From: an uncultured Lentisphaerota bacterium | GTDB taxonomy: Bacteria > Verrucomicrobiota > Lentisphaeria > Oligosphaerales > CAITYL01 | Reading direction: 5' to 3' | Assembly: GCA_903921725.1 (NCBI GenBank) | Contig: CAIXRA010000003.1 | Location: 1 to 39,427, forward strand | Length of the DNA stretch: 39,427 nt | Part shown: positions 22,579 through 30,828 of the stretch, piece after piece | Layout: every line of letters begins with the position of its first letter | How positions within the stretch are numbered: position 1 is the stretch's first letter | Notes under the pieces: generated by a model | What the model saw: the letters and a program-made list of their open reading frames with translations, nothing else | What the model was told of the DNA's origin: nothing | Database searches by the model: none | Program-made: the position numbers and the translations under genes

Positions 22579-23688
22579 TTACTTGGGATCGGCAGCCAAC
22601 GGTTCGCCGTGCAGGATCCAGCCGCCGCCGAGCAGGAGGTCGTCCTGGTAGAAGACGGCGGCCTGGCCGGGGGTGACGGCCTTCACCGGGTGCGCGAAAC
22701 GCACGGCGGCGCGGCCGCCGGGGCCGGGCGTGATGAAGGCCGGGATCGGCTGCTGCCGGTAGCGCGCCTGCACCTCGCACGGAAACTCCGCGCCTTCCGG
22801 CGGCGGCGCGCCGTGCCAGTTAACCGCCTCCGCCAGCAGCCCCGCGCTCTCCAGGTCGCGCCCGTCGGTGGTCATCACCACCGTTGCGGAGTCCGCGCGG
22901 ATCTCCCGGACCCACGCGGGCTTGCCCATGGCGATGCCGGTGCCTTTGCGCTGGCCGACGGTGAAGAGGTGGACGCCCCCGTGCGTTCCGACCACGCGCC
23001 CTTCGCCGTCCACGGCCACCCCGGGGCGCGCCGTGCCGTTGAACAGCCGCCGCAGATATTCCGCAAAGCCGCCCTCGTCGACGGCGAAGCAGATGTCCTG
23101 GCTCTCGCGGCGTTCCGCGTTGACGAAGCCGCGCTCCTTGGCGAGCCGGCGCACCTCCTCCTTCGTGAAGCTGCCGAGCGGCATCTCCGCCGCCGCGAGC
23201 TGTTCCGGGGTGAGCGCGGCGAGGAAGTACGACTGGTCCTTGTTGCGGTCCACGCCGCGGTGCAGGCGGATGCGCCCGTCCGCGTCCGGCAGCAGCCGCG
23301 CGTAATGCCCGGTGGCGACCTTCTCCGCGCCGAGCGTGCGCCCGAACTCCAGCAGGTGCCCGAACTTCACATGGCGGTTGCAGAGCACGCACGGGTTCGG
23401 CGTGCGCCCGGAGGCGTAATCCTCCCAGCAGCGGCGGAGCACGGATTCCGTGAACTGTTCATGGCAGTCCACGACGTAGTGCGGGATGCCGAGCTGCCCC
23501 GCGACGGCGCGCGCCTGCGCCACGCCGTCCGTTCCGCAGCACGACTGCCGGTCGGCGGTGCCGCCGCACGGTTGCAGCCGGAGCGTCACGCCGACCACGT
23601 CCCAGCCGCGCTCCAGCAGCAGCGCCGCCGTGACCGCGGAGTCCACGCCGCCGCTGAGGCCGACGATGATTCGGGGTTTGGTCGTCAT
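22579..23688 (-). CDS. mnmA: tRNA-specific 2-thiouridylase MnmA
   Basis: Thiolates U34 of tRNA-Lys, -Glu and -Gln. 369 residues. The PP-loop is IIVGLSGGVDSAVTAALL, the first catalytic Cys is in TPNPCVLCNRHVKFG, and the second is in ESQDICFAVD. Also typical are VATGHYARL, RGVDRNKDQSYFLAAL, LFTVGQRKGTGIAMGKPAWV and PGQAAVFYQDDLLLGGGWI. The sulfur donor chain needs a cysteine desulfurase, and one is encoded at 28006-29205. No clear ribosome site precedes the ATG at 23688. Confidence 0.96.
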   Translation of the reverse strand: MTTKPRIIVGLSGGVDSAVTAALLLERGWDVVGVTLRLQPCGGTADRQSCCGTDGVAQARAVAGQLGIPHYVVDCHEQFTESVLRRCWEDYASGRTPNPCVLCNRHVKFGHLLEFGRTLGAEKVATGHYARLLPDADGRIRLHRGVDRNKDQSYFLAALTPEQLAAAEMPLGSFTKEEVRRLAKERGFVNAERRESQDICFAVDEGGFAEYLRRLFNGTARPGVAVDGEGRVVGTHGGVHLFTVGQRKGTGIAMGKPAWVREIRADSATVVMTTDGRDLESAGLLAEAVNWHGAPPPEGAEFPCEVQARYRQQPIPAFITPGPGGRAAVRFAHPVKAVTPGQAAVFYQDDLLLGGGWILHGEPLAADPK

Positions 23689-23860
23689 GAAGGGATAAAA
23701 TACCACACGTTGGCGGTTCCGCGCCCCGGATGCCGGGGAGAATGGGAAGGAACGCGGTTTCTTGAATCTTCTTTTTCGGCGGCAATATTGTCCGACGACA
23801 AAGCAATTCGAGCGCTTCAGCCAATCGGCCAATCTTGTGATAGCCGAAGAAGGATGTGCC

Positions 23861-24067
23861 ATGAAATCCACTGACATCATTTCCATCAACCTTGCCGACA
23901 TCCGGCTCAAGGGACAGTGGGTTGCGCTTTGGTCGTTCAACTCCAAGCGCGTTGCCGGTTTCGGCCGGACGCCTGTCGCCGCCGTGCGCAAGGCCAAAAC
24001 CGCCGGCGCCAAGCGTCCCGTGCTCGTGCATGTTCCCAAGGATGACCAATCACTGGTGGTTCTCTGA
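23861..24067 (+). CDS. DUF5678-like small protein
   Basis: 68 residues: MKSTDIISINLADIRLKGQW, VALWSFNSKRVAGFGRTP, AAVRKAKTAGAKRPVLVHVP. The pattern (a WVAL strand, a small residue-rich turn, a helix with KAK, then PVLVHVP) matches what I recall of DUF5678 proteins, which are often encoded in front of small aspartic proteases. AAGGA lies 7 bp before the ATG at 23861. An upstream in-frame ATG at 23762 gives a less likely extension. The function of the family is unknown. The 3' end overlaps the next gene by 26 bp in another frame. Confidence 0.75.
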   Translation: MKSTDIISINLADIRLKGQWVALWSFNSKRVAGFGRTPVAAVRKAKTAGAKRPVLVHVPKDDQSLVVL

Positions 24068-24512
24068 TGGGCGTGCGGATCATTTTCCCTTTAGTGTGCA
24101 GGCTCCAGGCTGGGGCATGAAGCCATTCATGCCCATTGAAATCTCCACGCCCGCCCACATCGCCCTGCCGCCGCAGTATGCTTTTGGTCTGGCGGACACG
24201 GGGGCTGCGGTGTGTTCCATCCCCGCGGAGTTCGCACCGCTACTGAACCACAACCTGCGTCGGGTGAAAGCAGCCTCCATTCAGGGCGCTGGCAGTATTG
24301 TGCAAGGCTTCCCCCATACCGTCCGCCTCCGGGCGCTGGCCATGGGGCTGAATGGAAAAGTGAACTATGCCGCAACCGTGTTCGACACCAGTGCCATCCC
24401 CGTTCACTTCGTCCCCGGATTGCCATGTGTCTTGATCGGCGTCAAAGATTTCCTTGAATATTTTGTCCTGACCGTGGATTACCCCCGACAGACATTCTCA
24501 CTGACCAGGTAA
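24042..24512 (+). CDS. Retropepsin-like aspartic protease family protein
   Basis: About 156 residues from the ATG at 24042. After FPFSVQAPGWGMKPFMPIEI comes GLADTGAAVCSIPAEF, which has the catalytic D-T-G-A of single-domain aspartic proteases. QGFPHTVRLRALAM is in the flap/strand region and PCVLIGVKDFLEYFVLTVDY matches the C-terminal LIG...DF...F...V motif of the family. One such chain would act as a homodimer. It overlaps the DUF5678-like gene by 26 bp, suggesting coupled translation. The start could instead be 24117 (MKPFMPIEI). Substrates of these bacterial proteins are not established. Confidence 0.72.
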   Translation: MTNHWWFSDGRADHFPFSVQAPGWGMKPFMPIEISTPAHIALPPQYAFGLADTGAAVCSIPAEFAPLLNHNLRRVKAASIQGAGSIVQGFPHTVRLRALAMGLNGKVNYAATVFDTSAIPVHFVPGLPCVLIGVKDFLEYFVLTVDYPRQTFSLTR

Positions 24513-24692
24513 TCTTTTACGGGTATCGCCGGTATTCCGGCCAAGCCCCGTCCGATTTAAAATGCGCCTGCATTCCCGCCTTCCTCAAGGAGTGTACGGT
24601 TTCACAAACATGCCGGGACGCCTGCGGTCCCGACATCATCAATTTGCGTTCATTGCAATCCAACGTTTCCATAAATCCCCAAAGGCAACGTT

Positions 24693-25937
24693 ATGAACCA
24701 GCTCAATAATCCCTACTACCTCCGCACCCTTGATGAAACAGCACCGGAGAAGCTCTCACCGCCTACCGATGAAGCGGGATCTGCTTTCGTGCATGATGAA
24801 GCCTTCGTGCGCGATTTGATTTGCCGAGCGCCAGACATCTTGCCGATAGATGATATTGAGCCGGCGTTCTCGGGGGCGAAATCAATCTGCATCGAATTGC
24901 CCAATGCGGTAGGCTATGTGGACAATCTCTTGATCACAGAAGAAGGCGGAATTGTGCTGGTCGAGTGCAAGTTGCAGCGCAATCCGCAGGCACGGCGTGA
25001 GGTGATCGGGCAAATCCTCGACTACGCGGCACAGCTCAGCCAGTGGACGTTTGAAGATCTTGATCGCGCCGTGCAGCGGGCTGAAACCCCCGATAAAAGC
25101 AAGCCAGGTTCCATTCTGTCACACTTCGAAAATGCGCCAGATTTTGACCAGATTGCCTTCATTGATGGCGTAACCCGGAATCTGCGCCGTGGCAGAATGC
25201 TGTTGCTGATTGTTGGTGACGGCATTCGGCATGGGCTTGACGCCCTCACTTCATACCTGCAACTCCACCCGGGATTTCATGCAACGATTGGACTGGTTGA
25301 ACTCAAGCTTTACAAGGCTCCGGATGGCGGCTATTTCGTACAGCCACGCACGCTCATGAAAACCTTGAACATCGAACGGGGCGTCGTCAGTTTTAATGAC
25401 GACCGTGTTTCGATTTCCTCGCCTACGGTGGCCGTGCCGGTGGTAAAGGATGAGGTTCCCAAGCAAGCCCGCGCCAAAACCATTTCCGAGGAGATGTTCT
25501 TTGAGGAGCTTGCCAAGAAGTGTCCTGATGACGTGGCCAAGCTAAAATCGCTTATTTCCCAAGTCGAAGAATTTGGTGTGACACCTGAATATAAAAAGAC
25601 ATTGATCCTCCGCTGGCTTAGCACGGATGGACGCCCTATAAACTTTGGCTATGTCGGAAAAGATGGCCCCGTTTATTTTGATGCGGCCTCGTGGAAGCTT
25701 CAGCAGGGGACTGCGGAGTGGGATGCGTCCGAGAAGTATCGAAAGACGATAGCGGATGCGGTTGGAGGAACTGTTGAAGGGAAACTTCCGAATGGAAGAA
25801 CTGTTTATGCGGGAGACAGGCCAATACGTTTGCCGTTGCTGGTAAAGCATCAAAAAGCCTGGCTGAATGCCATGCAGGAATTTATCACCTCGCTGCAGGA
25901 CATTGCCCGGCGTAGTGACGATGCTGGTGGAGAATAA
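24693..25937 (+). CDS. Solo PD-(D/E)XK nuclease-like protein
   Basis: 414 residues. The N-terminal half has a PD-(D/E)XK core: D77 in GYVDNLLI, then E91-C-K93 in IVLVECKLQ, and a following helix with RREVIGQILDYAAQL (conserved Q and Y), as in NucS-like and related restriction-type endonucleases. Residues about 150-250 contain alternating strands and helices (RMLLLIVGDGIRHGLDAL). The C-terminal third (ILRWLSTDGRPINFGYVGKDGPVYF) is unrecognised. G+C appears lower than in the flanking housekeeping genes. It may be a DNA repair or defence nuclease, but there is no partner methylase or helicase nearby. AAAGG lies about 8 bp before the ATG. Confidence 0.75.
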   Translation: MNQLNNPYYLRTLDETAPEKLSPPTDEAGSAFVHDEAFVRDLICRAPDILPIDDIEPAFSGAKSICIELPNAVGYVDNLLITEEGGIVLVECKLQRNPQARREVIGQILDYAAQLSQWTFEDLDRAVQRAETPDKSKPGSILSHFENAPDFDQIAFIDGVTRNLRRGRMLLLIVGDGIRHGLDALTSYLQLHPGFHATIGLVELKLYKAPDGGYFVQPRTLMKTLNIERGVVSFNDDRVSISSPTVAVPVVKDEVPKQARAKTISEEMFFEELAKKCPDDVAKLKSLISQVEEFGVTPEYKKTLILRWLSTDGRPINFGYVGKDGPVYFDAASWKLQQGTAEWDASEKYRKTIADAVGGTVEGKLPNGRTVYAGDRPIRLPLLVKHQKAWLNAMQEFITSLQDIARRSDDAGGE

Positions 25938-26375
25938 TTGATCCCGCCGCGCCGCTGCTGGCGCGATTCTTTTCGCGCGTTGTCCGCGGGGCAACACACG
26001 GGCTGGCGCTGGCGGCATGGGTGTTGGTTCGGGGGCTATCTTGTCCCAATCATTTTCGTCCTCGTTTGACCGCTTCCGTGCCGTGCCTGAAACATGAAAT
26101 CCGAGTACGAGAGCCGCTGCGCTGAGTACGAGGACGAGTAAAACACAAAACCGACATCACACCCGATTCATTGGTTACTTCTGGCGCAGTGGGCCGCCGG
26201 GCAGGGGGCGGATGGGGGGTTATAGTATGCGGCTTGCGGCATGAAGCGCGCCGGCCCCGTCCGCGGGGATGGCCGGTGGTGGAAGACGCATGCCGTTTCC
26301 CCTGCTTCCGTCGGGCGGCATTCCGGCTGTCCGGACGGTATTTTTTGTGCTTTTTTTCAAGATTGGGCTGCATTC
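25938..26375. other. Leader/intergenic region upstream of the ABC-F gene
   Basis: No gene other than a possible leader ORF is seen. The stretch at 26097-26140 holds degenerate ACGAG/GTACGAG units of the short-period type. A strong -10 (TATAGT, 26221-26226) lacks a good -35 at the expected distance. From a start near 26233 the leader would be about 140 nt. It contains a short hairpin TCCGG-ctgt-CCGGA followed after four bases by T6, and then by T7. Confidence 0.5.
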
Positions 26376-26379
26376 GTGA
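26290..26379 (+). CDS. Possible leader peptide ORF upstream of ABC-F gene
   Basis: An ORF of 29 codons (or 36 from the ATG at 26269) with GGA 7 bp upstream. It starts MPFPLLPSGG and ends FFKIGLHS. Its TGA overlaps the GTG of the ABC-F gene (GTGA). The hairpin and T-runs at about 26321-26357 lie inside it. ABC-F genes of the antibiotic-protection type are known to be controlled by leader-peptide attenuation. Whether this is such a case is inference. Confidence 0.3.
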   Translation: MPFPLLPSGGIPAVRTVFFVLFFKIGLHS

Positions 26380-27941
26380 TCGCGACATCGAAACTTACCA
26401 AACGGTTCGGCGCGGATATCCTGTTCGAGGATGTGAGCGTCAAATTCACCCCGGGCAACTGCTACGGGCTGATCGGGGCCAACGGCTCCGGCAAATCCAC
26501 CTTCATGAAGATTTTGGCGGGCGGCATCCCCTCGACCCACGGCGAAGTCATGATCGGCCGGGACTGCACGGTGGGGTACCTGCGGCAGGACCACGCGGAG
26601 TTCAACGACGTCTCGATCCTGGACACCGTCTACATGGGGAACTGGAAGCTCTGGGAGCTGCACCTGGAGCGGGAGGCGCTCTACTCGAAGACGGAACTGA
26701 CCGACGCCGAGCAGGCGCGGTGCGATGTGATCGAGGACGAGTTCGGGCATGCCGGCGGCTACACCATGGAGGCCGACGCCTCCAAGCTGCTGGCCGGCCT
26801 CGGGTTCGCCGAGGACGCCTTCGGCAAGGAGATGCGGACGCTGCAGGGCGGCTTCAAGCTGCGGGTGATGCTGGCGCAGGTGCTGTTCGCGCATCCCGAC
26901 GTCCTGCTGCTGGACGAGCCGACCAACCATCTCGACATGGAGTCCATCGAGTGGCTGGTGGAGCTGCTGACGCGCTACGAGGGCACGGTCATCGTCATCT
27001 CGCACGACCGCTTCTTCCTCAACCAGGTCTGCACGCACATCGCGGACCTGGACTACCACGAAATCCGCATGTTCACCGGCAACTACGATGCGTTCGTGGT
27101 GGCGAGCCTGGAAGCGCGCGAACTCCGCGAAAAAGCCAACAAGAAGATGGAGAAGCAGATCCACGATCTGAAGACCTTCATCAGCCGCTTCAGTGCCAAC
27201 GCATCCAAGGCCAAGCAGGCCACCTCGCGCCAGAAGGCGCTGGGCAAAATCGAGCTGCAGGAGATGAAGCCCAGCTCGCGCGTCTCGCCCTTCATCCGTT
27301 TCACGCCGAAGCGGCGCCTCGGGGACAAGGTAATCGAGGTTGAGGGCGTCTCGAAGGGTTACGACCGCAGTCTGTTCAAAAACTTTTCCTGCACCGTTGG
27401 GCCGAAGGAGAAGATCGCGATCATCGGCAAGAACGGCGTGGGCAAGACCACGCTGCTGAAAGTCCTCTGCGGACAGCTCAAGCCGGACAAGGGCTCCGTC
27501 TCCTTCGGCGAAACCGTCCAGGTCAGTGTCTTCCCGCAGGATCCGATGGAGGTGCTGAATGCGGACACTCCGGCGCTCGACTGGCTGGCCGGGTTCGTGG
27601 CGGAGGCGGAGCGCAACGAAACCGAGCTGCGCTCCTTCATGGGGCGGATGCTCTTCAGTCGGGACGATGTGTTCAAGAAGATTCAGGTGCTCAGCGGTGG
27701 CGAAAAAGCCCGGCTGATCCTGGCGAAGATGATGCTGGAGGGCGGCAACGTGCTGGTGCTCGACGAGCCGACCAACCATCTGGACCTGGAATCGATTGAG
27801 GCGCTGAACTTTGCTCTGGATCAGATGGAGACACCAATCCTCTTCGTCTCCCACGACCACCGCCTGATCAGCTCGCTGGCGACGCGGATCCTTGAGGTCA
27901 CGCCCGACGGCATTTTCGACCGCGCCGGCGAAATGGCCTGA
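26376..27941 (+). CDS. ybiT: ABC-F ATPase, YbiT-type
   Basis: 521 residues from GTG 26376, with two ABC ATPase domains on one chain and no membrane segment. It is a ribosome-associated translation factor by family. Domain 1: GLIGANGSGKSTFMKILAGG, LQGGFKLRVMLAQ (signature), LLLDEPTNHLDME. The linker has QIHDLKTFISRFSANASKAK, diagnostic of the YbiT subgroup. Domain 2: IAIIGKNGVGKTTLLKVL, VLSGGEKARLILAK, VLVLDEPTNHLDLESIEALN, LFVSHDHRLISSLATRIL. It stops shortly after (FDRAGEMA), about ten residues short of E. coli YbiT. The frame extends upstream to 26241, but the usual N-terminus (IATSKLTKRFG) begins at the GTG. Confidence 0.93.
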   Translation: MIATSKLTKRFGADILFEDVSVKFTPGNCYGLIGANGSGKSTFMKILAGGIPSTHGEVMIGRDCTVGYLRQDHAEFNDVSILDTVYMGNWKLWELHLEREALYSKTELTDAEQARCDVIEDEFGHAGGYTMEADASKLLAGLGFAEDAFGKEMRTLQGGFKLRVMLAQVLFAHPDVLLLDEPTNHLDMESIEWLVELLTRYEGTVIVISHDRFFLNQVCTHIADLDYHEIRMFTGNYDAFVVASLEARELREKANKKMEKQIHDLKTFISRFSANASKAKQATSRQKALGKIELQEMKPSSRVSPFIRFTPKRRLGDKVIEVEGVSKGYDRSLFKNFSCTVGPKEKIAIIGKNGVGKTTLLKVLCGQLKPDKGSVSFGETVQVSVFPQDPMEVLNADTPALDWLAGFVAEAERNETELRSFMGRMLFSRDDVFKKIQVLSGGEKARLILAKMMLEGGNVLVLDEPTNHLDLESIEALNFALDQMETPILFVSHDHRLISSLATRILEVTPDGIFDRAGEMA

Positions 27942-28005
27942 TCCGGAGACACTGCGCCTCCGCGTCTTTGCGCGAAATTCTTGATTTCGCTGCTGAAAAT
28001 CCGCT

Positions 28006-29205
28006 TCAGCCTACCTTCCGTAGGCGGGGCACGGCGGCGGCCAGCAGTTGCAGCGCGTGTTCGATTTCAGCGGCGGTGTTGCCGGGGCCGACGGAGAAGC
28101 GGACGGCTTCCAGGGCCTGCTGCGGCGTCCGCCCCATGGCGAGCAGGACATGCGACGGGTCGCGACTGCTGGAACTGCACGCGGAGCCGGTGGAAATCGC
28201 AACCCCCGCCAGGTCGAGGTTCAGGGCGAGCGCCTGCGCGTTGACGCCGGGGAAAGAAATGAGCGATGTGTTCGAAACGCGCTCCGCCGCCGCGCCGTTG
28301 ACGACGGCGTCTGGAAAAAGCTCCACTATTTTGGTTTCCAAGTAGTTGCGGAGTTCGCCGGTTTCCGTCCCCGCATTCCCGGCGTCAACACTTCCGCCGT
28401 TCCCGGTATTGATTCTTCCGTTCTTCCGTTCTTCCGTTTTTTCGCCGTTCAGCCGGACGGCGGCAAGCTCGCACGCCTTCCCGAAGCCGGCGATGCCGGG
28501 CAGGTTCTCGGTGCCGGCGCGGCGCCGGTTTTCCTGCCCTCCGCCGCGGATCAGCGGGGGAAGCTCGCGGCCGCCGCGGATGTAGAGCGCGCCGACCCCC
28601 TTCGGCCCGTTGAACTTGTGCGCGGAGAGCGTGAGGAAATCCACGCCGAGCGCCCGCACGTCCACCGGAATTTTCCCGGCGGCCTGGACGGCGTCGGTGT
28701 GCACCGGGACGCCGCGGGCGTGCGCGAGCTTCGCGATTTCGGCGACCGGCTGGATGACGCCGGTGTCGTTGTTGACGAGCATGACGGAGACAAGGCCGGT
28801 CTCCGGCGTGAGCGCGGCGGCGACCGCCTCCGGGTGGACGACGCCCGAGGCGTCCGCGGCGACGCGTGTGATGCGGACTCCGCACGCCTCCAGCGCGGCG
28901 CACGGCGCGAGCACGGCCGGGTGCTCGATGCCGGAGACGACGATGTGGCGTCCGGGGCGCGCCAAGCCGTGCAGGAGCTGGTTGCAGGCCTCGCTGCCGC
29001 CGCTGGTGAAGACGATCTCGTCGGTATGCGCGCCGAGGAAGGCCGCCACGCGCTGCCGTGCGAGGTCCGCGACGCGGCGCGCCTCCTGCCCGAAGGTGTG
29101 CGCGCTGGACGGGTTGCCGAAAATCTCGCCCAAGCACGGCAGCATCTCCGCGACCACCGCCGGATCGGGCCGTGTCGTCGCGTTGTGGTCGAGGTAGATG
29201 TGCAT
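28006..29205 (-). CDS. Cysteine desulfurase (NifS/IscS type) with repeat-encoded insertion
   Basis: A PLP enzyme releasing sulfur from cysteine for Fe-S clusters and tRNA thiolation; 399 residues. MHIYLDHNATTRPDPAVV is the classical N-terminus. FTSGGSEACN and GIEHPAV precede the Schiff-base K197 in SAHKFNGPKG, and the mobile-loop Cys343 is in STGSACSSSS. About 27 residues (254-281: ...EERKNGRINTGNGG...) are inserted between the AACELAA-type helix and LRNYLETKI. Part of this is a translated GGAAGAAC octamer repeat. GGAG precedes the ATG. It may feed the MnmA encoded at 22579 and sits beside three other sulfur genes. No iscU or iscR is present. Confidence 0.94.
   Translation of the reverse strand: MHIYLDHNATTRPDPAVVAEMLPCLGEIFGNPSSAHTFGQEARRVADLARQRVAAFLGAHTDEIVFTSGGSEACNQLLHGLARPGRHIVVSGIEHPAVLAPCAALEACGVRITRVAADASGVVHPEAVAAALTPETGLVSVMLVNNDTGVIQPVAEIAKLAHARGVPVHTDAVQAAGKIPVDVRALGVDFLTLSAHKFNGPKGVGALYIRGGRELPPLIRGGGQENRRRAGTENLPGIAGFGKACELAAVRLNGEKTEERKNGRINTGNGGSVDAGNAGTETGELRNYLETKIVELFPDAVVNGAAAERVSNTSLISFPGVNAQALALNLDLAGVAISTGSACSSSSRDPSHVLLAMGRTPQQALEAVRFSVGPGNTAAEIEHALQLLAAAVPRLRKVG
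28411..28450. repeat. 8-bp repeat inside the cysteine desulfurase gene
   Basis: Three units of the octamer GGAAGAAC (minus strand) and a degenerate fourth lie in frame within the gene. The same octamer forms the tract at 13721-13820 and resembles that at 9381-9503. Confidence 0.85.
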
Positions 29206-29273
29206 GTGGACTCCAGCGGACCGGCCAGTCGGATCGACCGGATCGGACTGATCGGCCGGAGTGGGGAAGATGC

Positions 29274-30584
29274 TTACGCCTTCTGCGACGCCTTCAGCGC
29301 CTGGTCGAGGTCGGCCTGGATGTCGGCGATATCCTCGATGCCGACGCAGAGACGGATGAACTCAGGGTTGACGCCGGCGGCGCGCTGCTCGTCGTCGCTG
29401 AGCTGCTGGTGTGTGGTCGAGGCGGGGTGGATCACCAGCGTCTTGGCGTCGCCGATGTTCGCCAGGTGGCTGCACAGCTTGACGTTGCGGATGAAGGTCT
29501 TGCCCGCCTCGCGGCCGCCCTTGATACCGAAGCCGATGATGGCGCCGGCGCCCTTGGGCAGGTATTTCTTCGCGTTGGCGTAGGAGGGGTTGTCCTCCAG
29601 GCCGGCGTAGTTGACCCACGCCACGGCCGGGTGCTTCTTCAGCCACTGCGCGACGGCGAGCGCGTTCTCGACGTGGCGCGGCATGCGGACGTGCAGCGTC
29701 TCGATGCCGAGCAGGAAGAGGAACGCGGCGAACGGGCTCATGCAGGCGCCGGTGTCGCGCAGCCAGTGCGTGCGGATGTGGATGATGTAGGCGATGTTGC
29801 CGATCGGCTTGAGCGCCTCGGTGAAGACGACGCCGTGGTAGGCGGGGTCGGGCGCGCAGAACTCGGGCCATTTCTCCGGATTCGCGGCCCAGTCGAAGCG
29901 GCCGCCGTCCACGACCGCGCCGCCGACGTGCACGCCGTGCCCGCCGAGGTACTTGGTGGTCGAGTAGACGACGATGTCCGCGCCGTGGTCCAGCGGGCGC
30001 AGCAGCCAGGGGGTGGTCACGGTATTGTCCACGATGAGCGGCAGGCCGTGCTTGTGCGCAATGTCCGCAATCGTACGGAAGTCCGGCACATCGCCCTTCG
30101 GGTTGCCCATGCTCTCGATGTAGACGAGGCGCGTGTCCGCGTCCACCAGCGCGCCGATCTCCTCCGGTTTGTTCGCGTCGAAGAAGCGGACCTCGACGCC
30201 GAGCTTCTTCAGCGTCTGCGTGAAGAGCGTGGTCGTGCCGCCGTAGAGCGTGCGGGAGGAGACGAAGTTCTGGCCGGCGTGGACAATCGTCAGGATGGCG
30301 GCGGTGATGGCGGCCTGGCCGGAGGCGAAGGCGAGGGCGGCGGCGCCGCCGTCGAGCGCGGCGAGGCGTTTTTCAAGCACGTCGCAGGTCGGGTTCATCA
30401 GTCGCGAGTAGATGTTGCCGAACTCCTTCAGCGCGAAGAGGTCGGCCGCGTGTTCGGGGCTTGTGAAGTTGTAGGCGGCGGTGGCGTAGATGGGGACGGC
30501 GCGGGAGTGCGTCGTCGGGTCGTCCACCTGTCCGGCGTGCAGGGCCAGCGTGCCGAGGCCCGGGTTTTTGGTCGTGTCGCTCAT
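29274..30584 (-). CDS. metY: O-acetylhomoserine sulfhydrylase (MetY)
   Basis: A 436-residue Cys/Met-metabolism PLP enzyme. It converts O-acetylhomoserine plus sulfide to homocysteine. GTLALHAGQVDDPTTHSRAVP, AYNFTSPEHAADLFAL and GNIYSRLMNPTCDVLEKRLA lie at the N-terminus, FASGQAAITAAILTI and TLYGGTTTLF follow, and the PLP lysine is in VVYSTTKYLGGHG. The long insertion after it (FDWAANPEKWPEFCAPDPAYHG) distinguishes MetY from cystathionine enzymes. AAGGAA lies before the ATG. It is 68 bp upstream of the cysteine desulfurase gene. Confidence 0.95.
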   Translation of the reverse strand: MSDTTKNPGLGTLALHAGQVDDPTTHSRAVPIYATAAYNFTSPEHAADLFALKEFGNIYSRLMNPTCDVLEKRLAALDGGAAALAFASGQAAITAAILTIVHAGQNFVSSRTLYGGTTTLFTQTLKKLGVEVRFFDANKPEEIGALVDADTRLVYIESMGNPKGDVPDFRTIADIAHKHGLPLIVDNTVTTPWLLRPLDHGADIVVYSTTKYLGGHGVHVGGAVVDGGRFDWAANPEKWPEFCAPDPAYHGVVFTEALKPIGNIAYIIHIRTHWLRDTGACMSPFAAFLFLLGIETLHVRMPRHVENALAVAQWLKKHPAVAWVNYAGLEDNPSYANAKKYLPKGAGAIIGFGIKGGREAGKTFIRNVKLCSHLANIGDAKTLVIHPASTTHQQLSDDEQRAAGVNPEFIRLCVGIEDIADIQADLDQALKASQKA

Positions 30585-30622
30585 GGTATGGGTTCCTTGT
30601 TAATGCTTCTGGTGGTGGACGT

Positions 30623-30802
30623 TTTGGAGTGCGGTGATAAGTGCATCCGTTCACCTCTTTTAATTTCGCGCGGAGCGCCGGTGTTTAAGGTATTGCCGCA
30701 ACGGCTCCGCATTGGTTTTGAAAGCGGCAAACGGATGCACTTATTGCCGCTTCGCTACTGCCGATGCGGCAGTCCGTGCCTTCGGCGCTGCCGCACTCCA
30801 AA
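30623..30802. repeat. 180-bp palindromic (MITE-like) element between cysK and metY
   Basis: TTTGGAGTGCGG (30623-30634) is perfectly inverted at 30791-30802, and ATAAGTGCATCCGTT (30637-30651) is perfectly inverted at 30730-30744. The right half has about 45 extra bases between the two arms, including a small perfect hairpin (CTGCCG-atg-CGGCAG). No coding capacity is visible. It resembles the inverted-arm, GC-rich dispersed repeats I associate with PVC-group genomes. Mobility is inferred only from its structure. Confidence 0.8.
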
Positions 30803-30828
30803 TAACACCAATGTTCTTCCTTGTTTTA

